This document shows positions 43,477 through 51,618 of a stretch of 64,000 nucleotides of DNA, piece after piece. Within the stretch, counting starts at the first letter, position 1, and each line of letters begins with the position of its first letter. The translations under genes were made by a program, and so were the position numbers. The stretch comes from Lachnospiraceae bacterium (GTDB lineage Bacteria > Bacillota > Clostridia > Lachnospirales > Lachnospiraceae): the NCBI GenBank assembly GCA_004557975.1, contig SFEV01000004.1, positions 1 to 64,000 on the forward strand, written 5' to 3'. Below the pieces are notes generated by a model, which was given only the letters and a program-made list of their open reading frames with translations, had not been told where the DNA came from and did no database searches.

Positions 43477-45387
43477 ATGAGCGAATACGCAATAGAAGTG
43501 GAAAATCTGAAAATCAGGTTCAATCTTGCAAGCGAAAAGGTGGATAATCTGAAGGAATATGCGATTAAGCTTGCGAAGCACCAGCTTATGTTTCAGGAGT
43601 TTCTTGCTCTGCAGGATGTGAGCTTCAAAATAAAGAAGGGCGAGTCCTGGGGGCTGGTGGGAGCCAACGGCTCAGGAAAATCCACGCTGCTCAAGACAAT
43701 CAGCGGTATTCTGAAGCCGTATGAGGGCAGCGTGAAGGTGCGCGGAAATATTGCCCCGCTGATCGAGCTGGGTGCCGGCTTTGACGGCAATCTGACGGCC
43801 CGGGAGAATATTTATCTGAATGGCCTTGTGCTCGGTCATTCCAGGGCATTTATGGAAGAGCATTTTGACGAGATCGTAGAATTTGCAAACCTGAAGAAAT
43901 TTCTGGATTCTCCGATCAAGAACTTCTCATCCGGTATGAAGGCGAGACTTGGATTTGCCGTTGCGACGATGGTGAATCCCGACATTCTGATTGTGGATGA
44001 GGTGCTTGAGGTGGGTGACATGCGTTTCCGCCGCCGCTGCAACGAGCGTATGCAGCAGATGATGGCGGGAGGAACGACGCTGCTGTACGTATCTCACAAT
44101 ATCGAATCTGTGAAGAGCCTGTGTGAAAACGCGGTATGGCTGGACGGCGGCAAAGTGCGCATGATCGGTTCGGCAGAGGAAGTCTGCGATACGTACAAGG
44201 CGGAGCAGGAACGGCTGATGCGCCAGAAAAAGGAAGAGCGCAGGGAAAAGCTTCGGGCGGCGAGAAAGAAGTATGATTATCTGATTGTCGGTGCCGGACT
44301 GTACGGTGCCGTGTGTGCGTGTGAGCTTACGAAGCGCGGCAAGCGCTGTCTTGTCATTGACAGGCGCAGCCATATCGGTGGCAATGTATACACGGAGAAC
44401 AGGGATGGTATCCAGGTGCACAAGTACGGCGCGCATATTTTCCACACCAGCAACAAGGCTGTGTGGAAGTATGTAAACAAGCTGGCTGAATTCAACAACT
44501 ACATCAATTCTCCGGTGGCAGTCTACAGGGACGAGCTTTACAATCTTCCTTTCAATATGAATACATTCAGCAGAATGTGGGGACTGAAGAAGCCGCAGGA
44601 AGTTAAGGATAAAATCGCGGAGCAGATTGCAGAGCTTGGGATTACGGAGCCGGCAAATCTGGAGGAGCAGGCACTTTCTCTGGTCGGGACGGACGTATAT
44701 GAGAAGCTGATCAAGGGTTACACGGAGAAGCAGTGGGGAAGAGACTGTAAGGATCTCCCGGCGTTTATTATCAGGCGGCTGCCGCTTCGCTTTACGTACG
44801 ACAACAATTATTTCAATGACCGTTACCAGGGAATTCCCATCGGAGGATATACGGGGATTATCGAGAAGCTGCTGGACAATATCGATGTGATGCTTGAGAC
44901 AGATTTTTTCGAGTACAGAAAAGAAAACCCGGATATGTTTGATAAGGTTATCTATACGGGCATGATCGATGAGTATTTTGATTACTGCTACGGTCACCTG
45001 GAGTACCGCACTGTGCGGTTTGAGACGGAGCGTATTGAGGAGCCGAATTTCCAGGGCAATGCCGTTGTGAATTATACGGAGAGAGAGATTCCGTACACGC
45101 GTATTATTGAGCATAAGCATTTTGAACCGGATGAGGAGCGTGAGCATCCAAAGGACTACACGTATATCTCGAGAGAGTATTCGGCAGAATGGAAACCGGG
45201 GATTGAACCGTACTATCCGGTCAATGATGAGAAAAACAGTGCGCTGTATGAGAAATACCGTGAGCTGGCAGAGAAGGAGAAGAACGTCCTGTTCGGAGGA
45301 CGGCTCGGCCAGTATAAGTATTATGACATGGACAAGGTGATTGAGGCAGCGCTGGCTGCCGTAGAAGAGGAACTGAGGTTTCACTGA
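43477..45387 (+). CDS. Fusion: export ABC ATPase + UDP-galactopyranose mutase
   Basis: 636 residues from ATG 43477 (GGAGG upstream). Residues 1-245 are a TagH/RfbB-type ATPase: Walker A GANGSGKST (62-70), signature SSGMK (151-155), Walker B LIVDE (171-175). A charged helix (~245-265, RQKKEERREKLRAARKK) joins in frame to a full UGM (266-636): FAD loop GAGLYG (272-277), GGNVYT, KYGAHIFHT, YTEKQWG and YFNDRYQGIP..GYT. UGM makes UDP-galactofuranose. The fusion ties export energy and Galf supply in one polypeptide; cargo with galactofuranose is inferred. Confidence 0.9.
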   Translation: MSEYAIEVENLKIRFNLASEKVDNLKEYAIKLAKHQLMFQEFLALQDVSFKIKKGESWGLVGANGSGKSTLLKTISGILKPYEGSVKVRGNIAPLIELGAGFDGNLTARENIYLNGLVLGHSRAFMEEHFDEIVEFANLKKFLDSPIKNFSSGMKARLGFAVATMVNPDILIVDEVLEVGDMRFRRRCNERMQQMMAGGTTLLYVSHNIESVKSLCENAVWLDGGKVRMIGSAEEVCDTYKAEQERLMRQKKEERREKLRAARKKYDYLIVGAGLYGAVCACELTKRGKRCLVIDRRSHIGGNVYTENRDGIQVHKYGAHIFHTSNKAVWKYVNKLAEFNNYINSPVAVYRDELYNLPFNMNTFSRMWGLKKPQEVKDKIAEQIAELGITEPANLEEQALSLVGTDVYEKLIKGYTEKQWGRDCKDLPAFIIRRLPLRFTYDNNYFNDRYQGIPIGGYTGIIEKLLDNIDVMLETDFFEYRKENPDMFDKVIYTGMIDEYFDYCYGHLEYRTVRFETERIEEPNFQGNAVVNYTEREIPYTRIIEHKHFEPDEEREHPKDYTYISREYSAEWKPGIEPYYPVNDEKNSALYEKYRELAEKEKNVLFGGRLGQYKYYDMDKVIEAALAAVEEELRFH

Positions 45388-47165
45388 TGACTGACAGACT
45401 GGACAGGTGGGATGGATACGCAAAACGGTCTGCAGACGGCAGACCGCGGGTCATTCTTGATCTGATGGAATGCGAAAACGGAGTGTTCCGGATGGACGGA
45501 TCACTGGAATCGTATGAAAAGGAGCTTCCCGGGGGTCTGAAGATCCTTGTAAATGGGAAGAAATATGCGTACGTGACGAAGCCGGGTGTGGTGCGCAGGG
45601 GCTGTGTGCCGGGAGCTGAGGCGAAGACAGGCGGCACAGAAGATACGGATTTGCAGGAATGCAGCACGGTTGTGAAACGGGCATCGTTCGCCCTGGAGAT
45701 TCCGGTGTCAGAGCTTTGCCGGAAAAATACAGTCCGATTTCGTCTGGAGAAAGCGAGTGGACAGGAGCAGGAGCTTTCCATTGTCACTTCCGATTATCAG
45801 GCGAAGCTGACCAGTGCGCTGAGATATTCCTGGTGGAGCTTCAGTGCTTTCATGGCAGTTTTCAGCTGGAAAGACAGGGAAGCCACAGGGATTATGATCG
45901 AAAAGACAGGGCGTGCTGCCCGGATGGCGCGGGAGATGCGCCTTCTGAAGGAGATTCTGACTGCGCCCTACGGCTCGAGGCAGATGTTTGTGGTGCGCTG
46001 CGTGTACTGGCTTGCAGCACCGGTCTGTTCGGGAAAAAACATCTGGCTCACCTTTGACAAGCTGTATAAGGGCGGCGACTGCGGTGAATATTTTTATAAG
46101 TATCTGGAAGATCACAGGCCGGCGGGAGTCGTGCCGGTGTACGTGATCCGAAAAGATTCCGGTGATTATGCACGGCTTGTCCGGGAAGGGTATCACCCGT
46201 CACCGTACCGGACGGTGGGGCAGAGACTTTCTTATCTGTACGCGTCCATGGTATTTGCGACCCACAGCGGTGTACCTTCTTTCGGAGGCTTCAATAAATG
46301 GGAAATCCGCTATGTACAGGATCGGCTGCGCGCCGTAAATACGTGTATTCAGCATGGTCTGTCCGTACAGGATCTGACGTATGATTCCAACCGTCTCGTC
46401 AACAACAACAAACGGTACTACTGTGCGTCCGGATATGAGATAGAGAATCTGTCGAAGCCGTCCTACGATTACGGCAAAGATGTGCTCCGGCTGACCGGAA
46501 TTCCGCGCTATGACGGGCTGGTAAACCGTGATAAGAAGCAGATTCTGATTGCGCCGACGTGGCGTTCCTATGTGGCAATGCCGTCGGTCATGGGCTCCTC
46601 AAGAGCGTATAATCCGGAATTTGTTCACACAGAGTATTACCGGATTTATCAGGGACTCCTGGAAAACAGGATGCTGAGGGAGACGGCACAGCGCTGCGGC
46701 TACCGGATTCTGTATCTGCTTCATCCTGCTCTGGATGCTCAGAAAAAAGATTTTCACGGAGATGATGCTGTGAAGATTGCTTCTTCTCTGGAGATCAGCT
46801 ATGAGCAGGCATTGACGGAGTCGAGCCTGATGGTGACAGATTATTCGGGAGTTCAGTTTGATTTTGCGTATATGCGCAAGCCGGTGGTTTATTTCCACTC
46901 TCCGGGGCTGCCGCCCCACTATGAGGAAGGCGGATTTTTCTACGATACGCAGGGATTTGGAGAAATCTGCACACAGGAGGATGAGCTGGTGCAGACGATC
47001 TGTGATTATATGGAAAGCGGATGCGCTCTGAAGCCGTTTTACAGAGCGCGGCAGGATGATTTTTTTGCATTTGATGATCATGAGAACTGCAGGCGAATCT
47101 GCGAGGATGCTTTTGCGTTTCAGAAAGAGCACGGAGTTCGGAAAAGATCTGAAGATTCAGACTGA
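45387..47165 (+). CDS. CDP-glycerol glycerophosphotransferase-family protein (paralogue of 32270)
   Basis: 592 residues; the ATG overlaps the previous stop by one base (TGATG). Residues ~1-215 are an uncharacterised N-terminal part; ~215-575 is the TagF-type domain: KLYKGGDCGEYFYKYL, IQHGLSVQ (catalytic His), YYCASGYEIENLSKPS, APTWRS, LHPALDAQKKDF and TDYSGVQFDFAYMRKPVV. It transfers polyol phosphate from a CDP-activated donor to a growing polymer at the cytosolic membrane face. Compared with the 875-residue enzyme at 32270 it lacks the GT2 domain. Confidence 0.88.
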   Translation: MTDRLDRWDGYAKRSADGRPRVILDLMECENGVFRMDGSLESYEKELPGGLKILVNGKKYAYVTKPGVVRRGCVPGAEAKTGGTEDTDLQECSTVVKRASFALEIPVSELCRKNTVRFRLEKASGQEQELSIVTSDYQAKLTSALRYSWWSFSAFMAVFSWKDREATGIMIEKTGRAARMAREMRLLKEILTAPYGSRQMFVVRCVYWLAAPVCSGKNIWLTFDKLYKGGDCGEYFYKYLEDHRPAGVVPVYVIRKDSGDYARLVREGYHPSPYRTVGQRLSYLYASMVFATHSGVPSFGGFNKWEIRYVQDRLRAVNTCIQHGLSVQDLTYDSNRLVNNNKRYYCASGYEIENLSKPSYDYGKDVLRLTGIPRYDGLVNRDKKQILIAPTWRSYVAMPSVMGSSRAYNPEFVHTEYYRIYQGLLENRMLRETAQRCGYRILYLLHPALDAQKKDFHGDDAVKIASSLEISYEQALTESSLMVTDYSGVQFDFAYMRKPVVYFHSPGLPPHYEEGGFFYDTQGFGEICTQEDELVQTICDYMESGCALKPFYRARQDDFFAFDDHENCRRICEDAFAFQKEHGVRKRSEDSD

Positions 47166-47254
47166 ATGCGGAAGCCGGAGAAGGTGTCCGGTGATTGGTG
47201 CAGTTATTTTGCGAACGATGTACTAGAATCAAATGAAACAGGAGGGGAGCAGAA

Positions 47255-48382
47255 ATGTTTCGTATAAAACAGTATATCAAGATGTTTCTGCAGAATGTTC
47301 TGCTTCCGGTAATTTATTTTCTGTTCTGCCATGGACCGGTACGGAAGGGAACCGTGATTTTTGCGGATGCCCATCATGCAGAGATGCCGTTTTCCATGCG
47401 GCGCATGTATGAAGAAATGAAGGAGCGGGAGGCGAATGGTTCCTGTAAGGTGGAGCTGTTTATTGCAGATTTCGGGAAGCTTTCCTTTGGAGCAATGGTG
47501 AAGTATCTGCTGAGGTTTATGCGAAGCTACGCGACGGCAGAATACGTATTTATCTGTGATTATTTTCTGCCGGTCGCTTCGTGCAGGAAAAGGCAGGAGA
47601 CAAAGGTGGTACAGCTGTGGCACTCCTGCGGACTGATGAAAAAGATCGCCTTTGACGCATCAGATGACATTCCGGAAAATTATCGTGGAAATATGTTTGG
47701 CAATTATTCGTACCTGACCATGAGCGCTGAAATCTGTGTGCCGGTGCATGCGCGTGCGCTGCATCTTCCTCAGGAGCGGATTTTTGCAACGGGAATCAGC
47801 CGGACCGATTATTATTTTGATGAAGCATGGAACCGGAGATGCAGGGAAAACTTTTACCGCAGATATCCCCGGGCAGCAGGGAAAAAGATCGCGCTGTGGG
47901 CTCCGACATTCCGCGGAAATGCGGCGATGCCGCGGCTGGAGGGCCTGAGCGAGGTGCAGTGTGCCGCCAGAGAGCTTGAGAATGAGTGGTACTTTGTCAT
48001 CAAGGCGCATCCTCACATTGATGCACACGGGATGGTGTCGAACTGTACGATTCCGACGGAGGAGCTGTTTGCGGCAGCGGATGTTCTGATTACGGATTAT
48101 TCTTCGGTGCTGTTTGATTATCTGATTTACCGGAAGCCGGCGGTGCTGTTTGCGCCGGATCTGGCACAGTATGAGACCGGCAGAGGATTTTATATTGACT
48201 ATGACCGTGTACCGTATCCGCACACAACGACAGCGGAAGAGCTGGCAGAGGCGGTGAGGTCCTGCGGCAGCTGGAATGAAGAGCACAGAGCTGAGACTGA
48301 ACAATTCCGCCAGATCTATACAGGTGCGTGTGACGGAGCGGCGACACAGAGAATTCTGCAGCTGATCGGGCTGCAGCGATGA
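47255..48382 (+). CDS. Second CDP-glycerol glycerophosphotransferase-family enzyme
   Basis: 375 residues, AGGAGGGG upstream. A short hydrophobic N-terminal segment (~10-27) may anchor it to the membrane. The TagB/TagF-type catalytic domain is complete: QLWHSCGLMKKIAFD (catalytic His), LWAPTFR, IKAHPHID and ITDYSSVLFDYLIYRKPAVLF. By size it resembles a primer-type (TagB-like) enzyme that adds the first polyol phosphate, while 45387 could be the polymerase; this split of work is inference. Confidence 0.88.
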   Translation: MFRIKQYIKMFLQNVLLPVIYFLFCHGPVRKGTVIFADAHHAEMPFSMRRMYEEMKEREANGSCKVELFIADFGKLSFGAMVKYLLRFMRSYATAEYVFICDYFLPVASCRKRQETKVVQLWHSCGLMKKIAFDASDDIPENYRGNMFGNYSYLTMSAEICVPVHARALHLPQERIFATGISRTDYYFDEAWNRRCRENFYRRYPRAAGKKIALWAPTFRGNAAMPRLEGLSEVQCAARELENEWYFVIKAHPHIDAHGMVSNCTIPTEELFAAADVLITDYSSVLFDYLIYRKPAVLFAPDLAQYETGRGFYIDYDRVPYPHTTTAEELAEAVRSCGSWNEEHRAETEQFRQIYTGACDGAATQRILQLIGLQR

Positions 48383-48500
48383 GGAGGAATTCTGTGACTG
48401 ACAGGACTGCGGAAGCGACAGAGCAGATTCGGATCTGGCAGGCCGCAGCGGTAAAAGGGATTCTGTGGATGAGCGGAAGCAGACATACAGGAGGAACATT

Positions 48501-49289
48501 ATGAATATTGCAATTATCTTTGCCGGAGGCAGCGGCGTCCGGATGGGAGCGGGGGTTCCGAAACAGTTTCTGGAAATCAACGGGAAGCCGATTCTGATTC
48601 ATACGCTTCAGCTTTTCCAGGAGCATGAGGAGATTGATAAAATTTATCTTGCAATGAGCCGGGACTATATCCGATATACGGAGCAGCTTGTTCTGGATTA
48701 TCGGATTGACAAGATTGCGGCGATTGTTCCGGGAGGGGAGACCGCGCAGGATTCTATCTACAATGCGCTGAAGAAGGCGCAGGAAGAAAATCCGGAGGAT
48801 TCCATCGTCCTGATTCATGACGGTGTCCGCCCGTTTGTGGAGTATGGTGTGATCAGCGACAATATTGAGAGTGTCCGGAATTACGGCAGTGCCATCACAT
48901 CGACGCCGTGTTTTGAGACAATTCTGATCAGCAGAGACGGAAAAGAGGTGGATGAGCTTCCGCTGCGCAAGGAGAGTTATGCGGCGCAGGCTCCCCAGAG
49001 CTTTTATCTGAAGGATATTATCGGGGCACATGAAGCGATCCGCGCGACGCAGTCGCGGTATGAGAATATGGTGGATGCATGTACCATTTACCGGGCCCTC
49101 GGCAGACAGCCCCACATTGTGATCGGCAACCGCGGCAATATCAAGGTCACGACGCCTGAGGATGTGTATATGTTCCGGGCGCTGCTGCAGTACAAGGAAA
49201 ATGAGCAGGCATTCGGCTTCGGGCTCACAGACCGGCTGGCAGCAAAGATGAACCGCTACAGACGCATAGAAGATACGGACAGGAGATAA
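48501..49289 (+). CDS. IspD/TarI-family cytidylyltransferase
   Basis: 262 residues from ATG 48501 with AGGAGGA. Nucleotidyltransferase start AIIFAGGSGVRMGAGVPKQFLEING (residues ~4-28), VPGGETAQDSIYNALK, LIHDGVRPFV and VTTPEDVYMFRAL. These motifs are shared by IspD (isoprenoid pathway) and TarI (CDP-ribitol synthesis). Location between TagF-type genes and LicD genes favours a TarI-like role in making CDP-ribitol or another CDP-polyol. A TarJ-type alcohol dehydrogenase is not adjacent; the following SDR gene may supply the reduction. Confidence 0.85.
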   Translation: MNIAIIFAGGSGVRMGAGVPKQFLEINGKPILIHTLQLFQEHEEIDKIYLAMSRDYIRYTEQLVLDYRIDKIAAIVPGGETAQDSIYNALKKAQEENPEDSIVLIHDGVRPFVEYGVISDNIESVRNYGSAITSTPCFETILISRDGKEVDELPLRKESYAAQAPQSFYLKDIIGAHEAIRATQSRYENMVDACTIYRALGRQPHIVIGNRGNIKVTTPEDVYMFRALLQYKENEQAFGFGLTDRLAAKMNRYRRIEDTDRR

Positions 49290-49449
49290 CAGCAGCAGGA
49301 AGAACTGCGGCAGATGAAACTGTAGAGGGAAAGGCTGCAGCAGGAAAGACTGCAGTGGGAAAGACTGCGAAAATGTACGGCGGTTCCGGAGATGACACGG
49401 AATGGCGGAAAGAGCAGAAATTAAGGAAGCTGATATTTTGGAGGCAGAA

Positions 49450-50529
49450 ATGAATCAGAAAATATGGAGCAGTGACGCAGTGCTGCAGCAGGATCTGGAG
49501 CGGATTGCGTCCTCTGAGATGATAGACTGGGAGAAAATGAGAGGGAAGACCGTTCTTGTCACAGGGGCAACGGGGCTGATCGGAGGAATGTTTGCGAAAG
49601 CGCTTGTGTGCGCTTCCGTGCAGCGTGATCTGAAGCTGCGTGTGCTCGCCGCTGTGAGAAATGAGGAGAAGGCGAGGCGGGAGCTGGGAATCTTTCTGGA
49701 AAACGGGATGGAACTCCTTGTTTGTGATATTCTGTCACCGATTCACGTGGAGGAACCGGTAGATTATATTCTCCACGGGGCAAGTATGACAGCGTCAAAG
49801 GATTTCGTGGAGCGGCCGGTGGAAACGATTCTGACGGCACTGCACGGCACGGAAAATCTGCTGGAGCTTGCAAGGGAAAAAAATGTGGAAAGCATGGTTT
49901 ATCTTTCTTCCATGGAAGCGTACGGTGTAGTGGATCCGGAGCACTACAATGTAAAAGAAAAAGATTACGGATATATTGATCCTTTGCAGGTGCGCAGCAG
50001 TTATTCAGAGAGCAAGCGCATGGCAGAGGGACTGTGCGGCGCTTATGCCCATGAGTACGGGGTTCCCGTGAAGACGGCCCGTCTGGCGCAGACCTTCGGC
50101 GCAGGGATTTCCAGAAGTGAGAACCGTGTGTTCGCGCAGTTTGCGCGAAGCATTATGGAGGGCAGTGATATTGTGCTGCACACCGACGGAAGCAAGGCGC
50201 ACTGCTACTGCTATACTACAGATGCGGTGCTCGGTCTCCTGACGATTCTTCTGCGCGGAGTCCCGGGTGAGGCATACAATGTTTCCAATGAAGATACATT
50301 CGGTACGATCCGGGAAATGGCGGAAATGCTGGTGGAAAAATATCCGGAGAGCGGTTCCAGACTCGTATTTGATATCCCGGAGGACGCAAATAAGTTCGGA
50401 TACGCACCGACTTCCCGTATGCTTGTCAACTCAGAGAAGCTGCGTGCTCTCGGGTGGCAGGCACAGATCAGGTTGCCGGAGATGTTTGAGCGGCTGATGG
50501 GTACCATGCAAAGCTGGAAACGGCAGTGA
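49450..50529 (+). CDS. NAD-dependent epimerase/dehydratase (SDR)
   Basis: 359 residues from ATG 49450 (GGAGG 5 nt before); an upstream ATG at 49402 has no such site. Extended SDR: TGATGLIGG (residues ~36-44), DYILHGASMTASKDFVE, VYLSSMEAYG and the YxxxK pair in SSYSESKRMAEG. The C-terminal half has NVSNEDTFGTIREMAEML. The substrate is likely a nucleotide-activated sugar or polyol precursor from the neighbouring cytidylyltransferase. The 160-bp gap before it contains short GGAAAGACTGC repeats of no clear meaning. Confidence 0.87.
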   Translation: MNQKIWSSDAVLQQDLERIASSEMIDWEKMRGKTVLVTGATGLIGGMFAKALVCASVQRDLKLRVLAAVRNEEKARRELGIFLENGMELLVCDILSPIHVEEPVDYILHGASMTASKDFVERPVETILTALHGTENLLELAREKNVESMVYLSSMEAYGVVDPEHYNVKEKDYGYIDPLQVRSSYSESKRMAEGLCGAYAHEYGVPVKTARLAQTFGAGISRSENRVFAQFARSIMEGSDIVLHTDGSKAHCYCYTTDAVLGLLTILLRGVPGEAYNVSNEDTFGTIREMAEMLVEKYPESGSRLVFDIPEDANKFGYAPTSRMLVNSEKLRALGWQAQIRLPEMFERLMGTMQSWKRQ

Positions 50530-50641
50530 CAGGAAGCAACTGTTCGTGACAGGCCGAATCACTTGCTGATGAGGCCGTAAGAATATGAATCAGGTGTGAG
50601 CAAACGCCATCGGCGCAGCCGATTTTCATGGGTTTGCGAAT

Positions 50642-50672
50642 CGGAATCTGTGAAGGCACTGAACAGATTCCG
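50642..50672 (+). repeat. Hairpin with conserved 11-nt loop, copy 2
   Basis: CGGAATCTGT (50642-50651) pairs exactly with ACAGATTCCG (50663-50672); loop GAAGGCACTGA. Same core and loop as at 16843. A second small stem ATCGGC/GCCGAT precedes it at about 50611-50625. Lies 30 nt before the next gene. Confidence 0.65.
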
Positions 50673-50701
50673 AAATAATGCAGAAAGAGCAGGGGACGAA
50701 T

Positions 50702-51574
50702 ATGCACAGAACAGCAGACAAAGTATATATTCCGCCGGAACAGCTTCTGGAACGGCTTTCCGGGGCCAGGCTTGTGATGGCAGGATGTGACGGCAGCAGG
50801 AAGCAGGAATTTGCCCGGAATCTGGCGCATATGGCGAAGCAGAACGGTGTCGGCCTGACAGTTGAGGAGATGGCCATGTCGGCGGGAAATAAGACTGTGA
50901 TGTCAGACGGTACGGCTGTGCCGACAGATAGCCGGGCAGAACTGCCGGAGGCAGCAGACTATGTGGTGCTGTTTTGGAATGCGGAAGGGTCGCCGGGAGC
51001 AGATGATGCTTATGCGCAGTTTTTTGCATTGACGGAGCAGATGGAGCTGCTTTCCGGGACAAAGGTGAAGTCTGTATTGCTCGTGTCGGATTACAGCGTC
51101 TACGGAAAATGCTTTGGCGGGACGGAGAAAAAAAGTGAGCTGCAGCTTGGCTATGTGAGCCACACGTCTGCGCAGGAGATTCCGCTGCACTGCATGCGCA
51201 TGGCAGAACATTTTGCGTGCAGGCTCGCACGCGAGAACGGATTGAGGATGAAAGTGGTCCGGGCGGCAGAGGGATTAAGCGGTGAAGCGCAAAAGGCCAT
51301 GATTCTGGCGGCTGTGAAGGTAATGCTGGATGGAGCGGACGGGGAAATTTATAATCTTCCCGGAAGTGCAGGCGATAATCCGGGAATACAGGGAATGGCG
51401 GACAATAATCCGGGAATACAGGGAATGACGGACAATAATCCGGGAATACAGGGAATGGCGGACAATGATCTGAGCAGACAGGAAACGCGTTCACCGCTGG
51501 CGCCGATCCACATACTGCCGGATACAGAGAAGGTCTCTGCTCTGGACAGAAGTGATTTCAGAGGACAGGAATAA
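50702..51574 (+). CDS. Degenerate SDR-like protein of the polymer cluster
   Basis: 290 residues from ATG 50702 after AGGGGAC. The fold looks like a worn extended SDR: LVMAGCDGSRKQEFARNL in place of the glycine loop (no GxxGxxG), SVLLVSDYSVYGK in the active-site strand, and an AEHFACRLARENGLRMKVVRAAEG helix-strand pair as in neighbouring SDRs. The Tyr-x3-Lys pair is not evident, so it may be non-catalytic. The C-terminal part has three 10-residue DNNPGIQGMA-type repeats. It resembles the N-terminal domain of the following LicD fusion, suggesting duplication. Confidence 0.6.
   Translation: MHRTADKVYIPPEQLLERLSGARLVMAGCDGSRKQEFARNLAHMAKQNGVGLTVEEMAMSAGNKTVMSDGTAVPTDSRAELPEAADYVVLFWNAEGSPGADDAYAQFFALTEQMELLSGTKVKSVLLVSDYSVYGKCFGGTEKKSELQLGYVSHTSAQEIPLHCMRMAEHFACRLARENGLRMKVVRAAEGLSGEAQKAMILAAVKVMLDGADGEIYNLPGSAGDNPGIQGMADNNPGIQGMTDNNPGIQGMADNDLSRQETRSPLAPIHILPDTEKVSALDRSDFRGQE
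51374..51463 (+). repeat. Three 30-bp repeats in the SDR-like gene
   Basis: Units of 30 bp beginning at 51374, 51404 and 51434 (AATCCGGGAATACAGGGAAT core) encode 10-residue repeats; a partial fourth follows. Confidence 0.9.
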
Positions 51575-51618
51575 AATTTCCATTTTGGATAAAGTAAATT
51601 TAGAGGATAAGGAAAAGA

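Noticed and set aside
43927..45423. 498-codon minus-strand frame opposite the ATPase-UGM fusion
   Set aside because: Shadow of the plus-strand gene, which carries all expected motifs.
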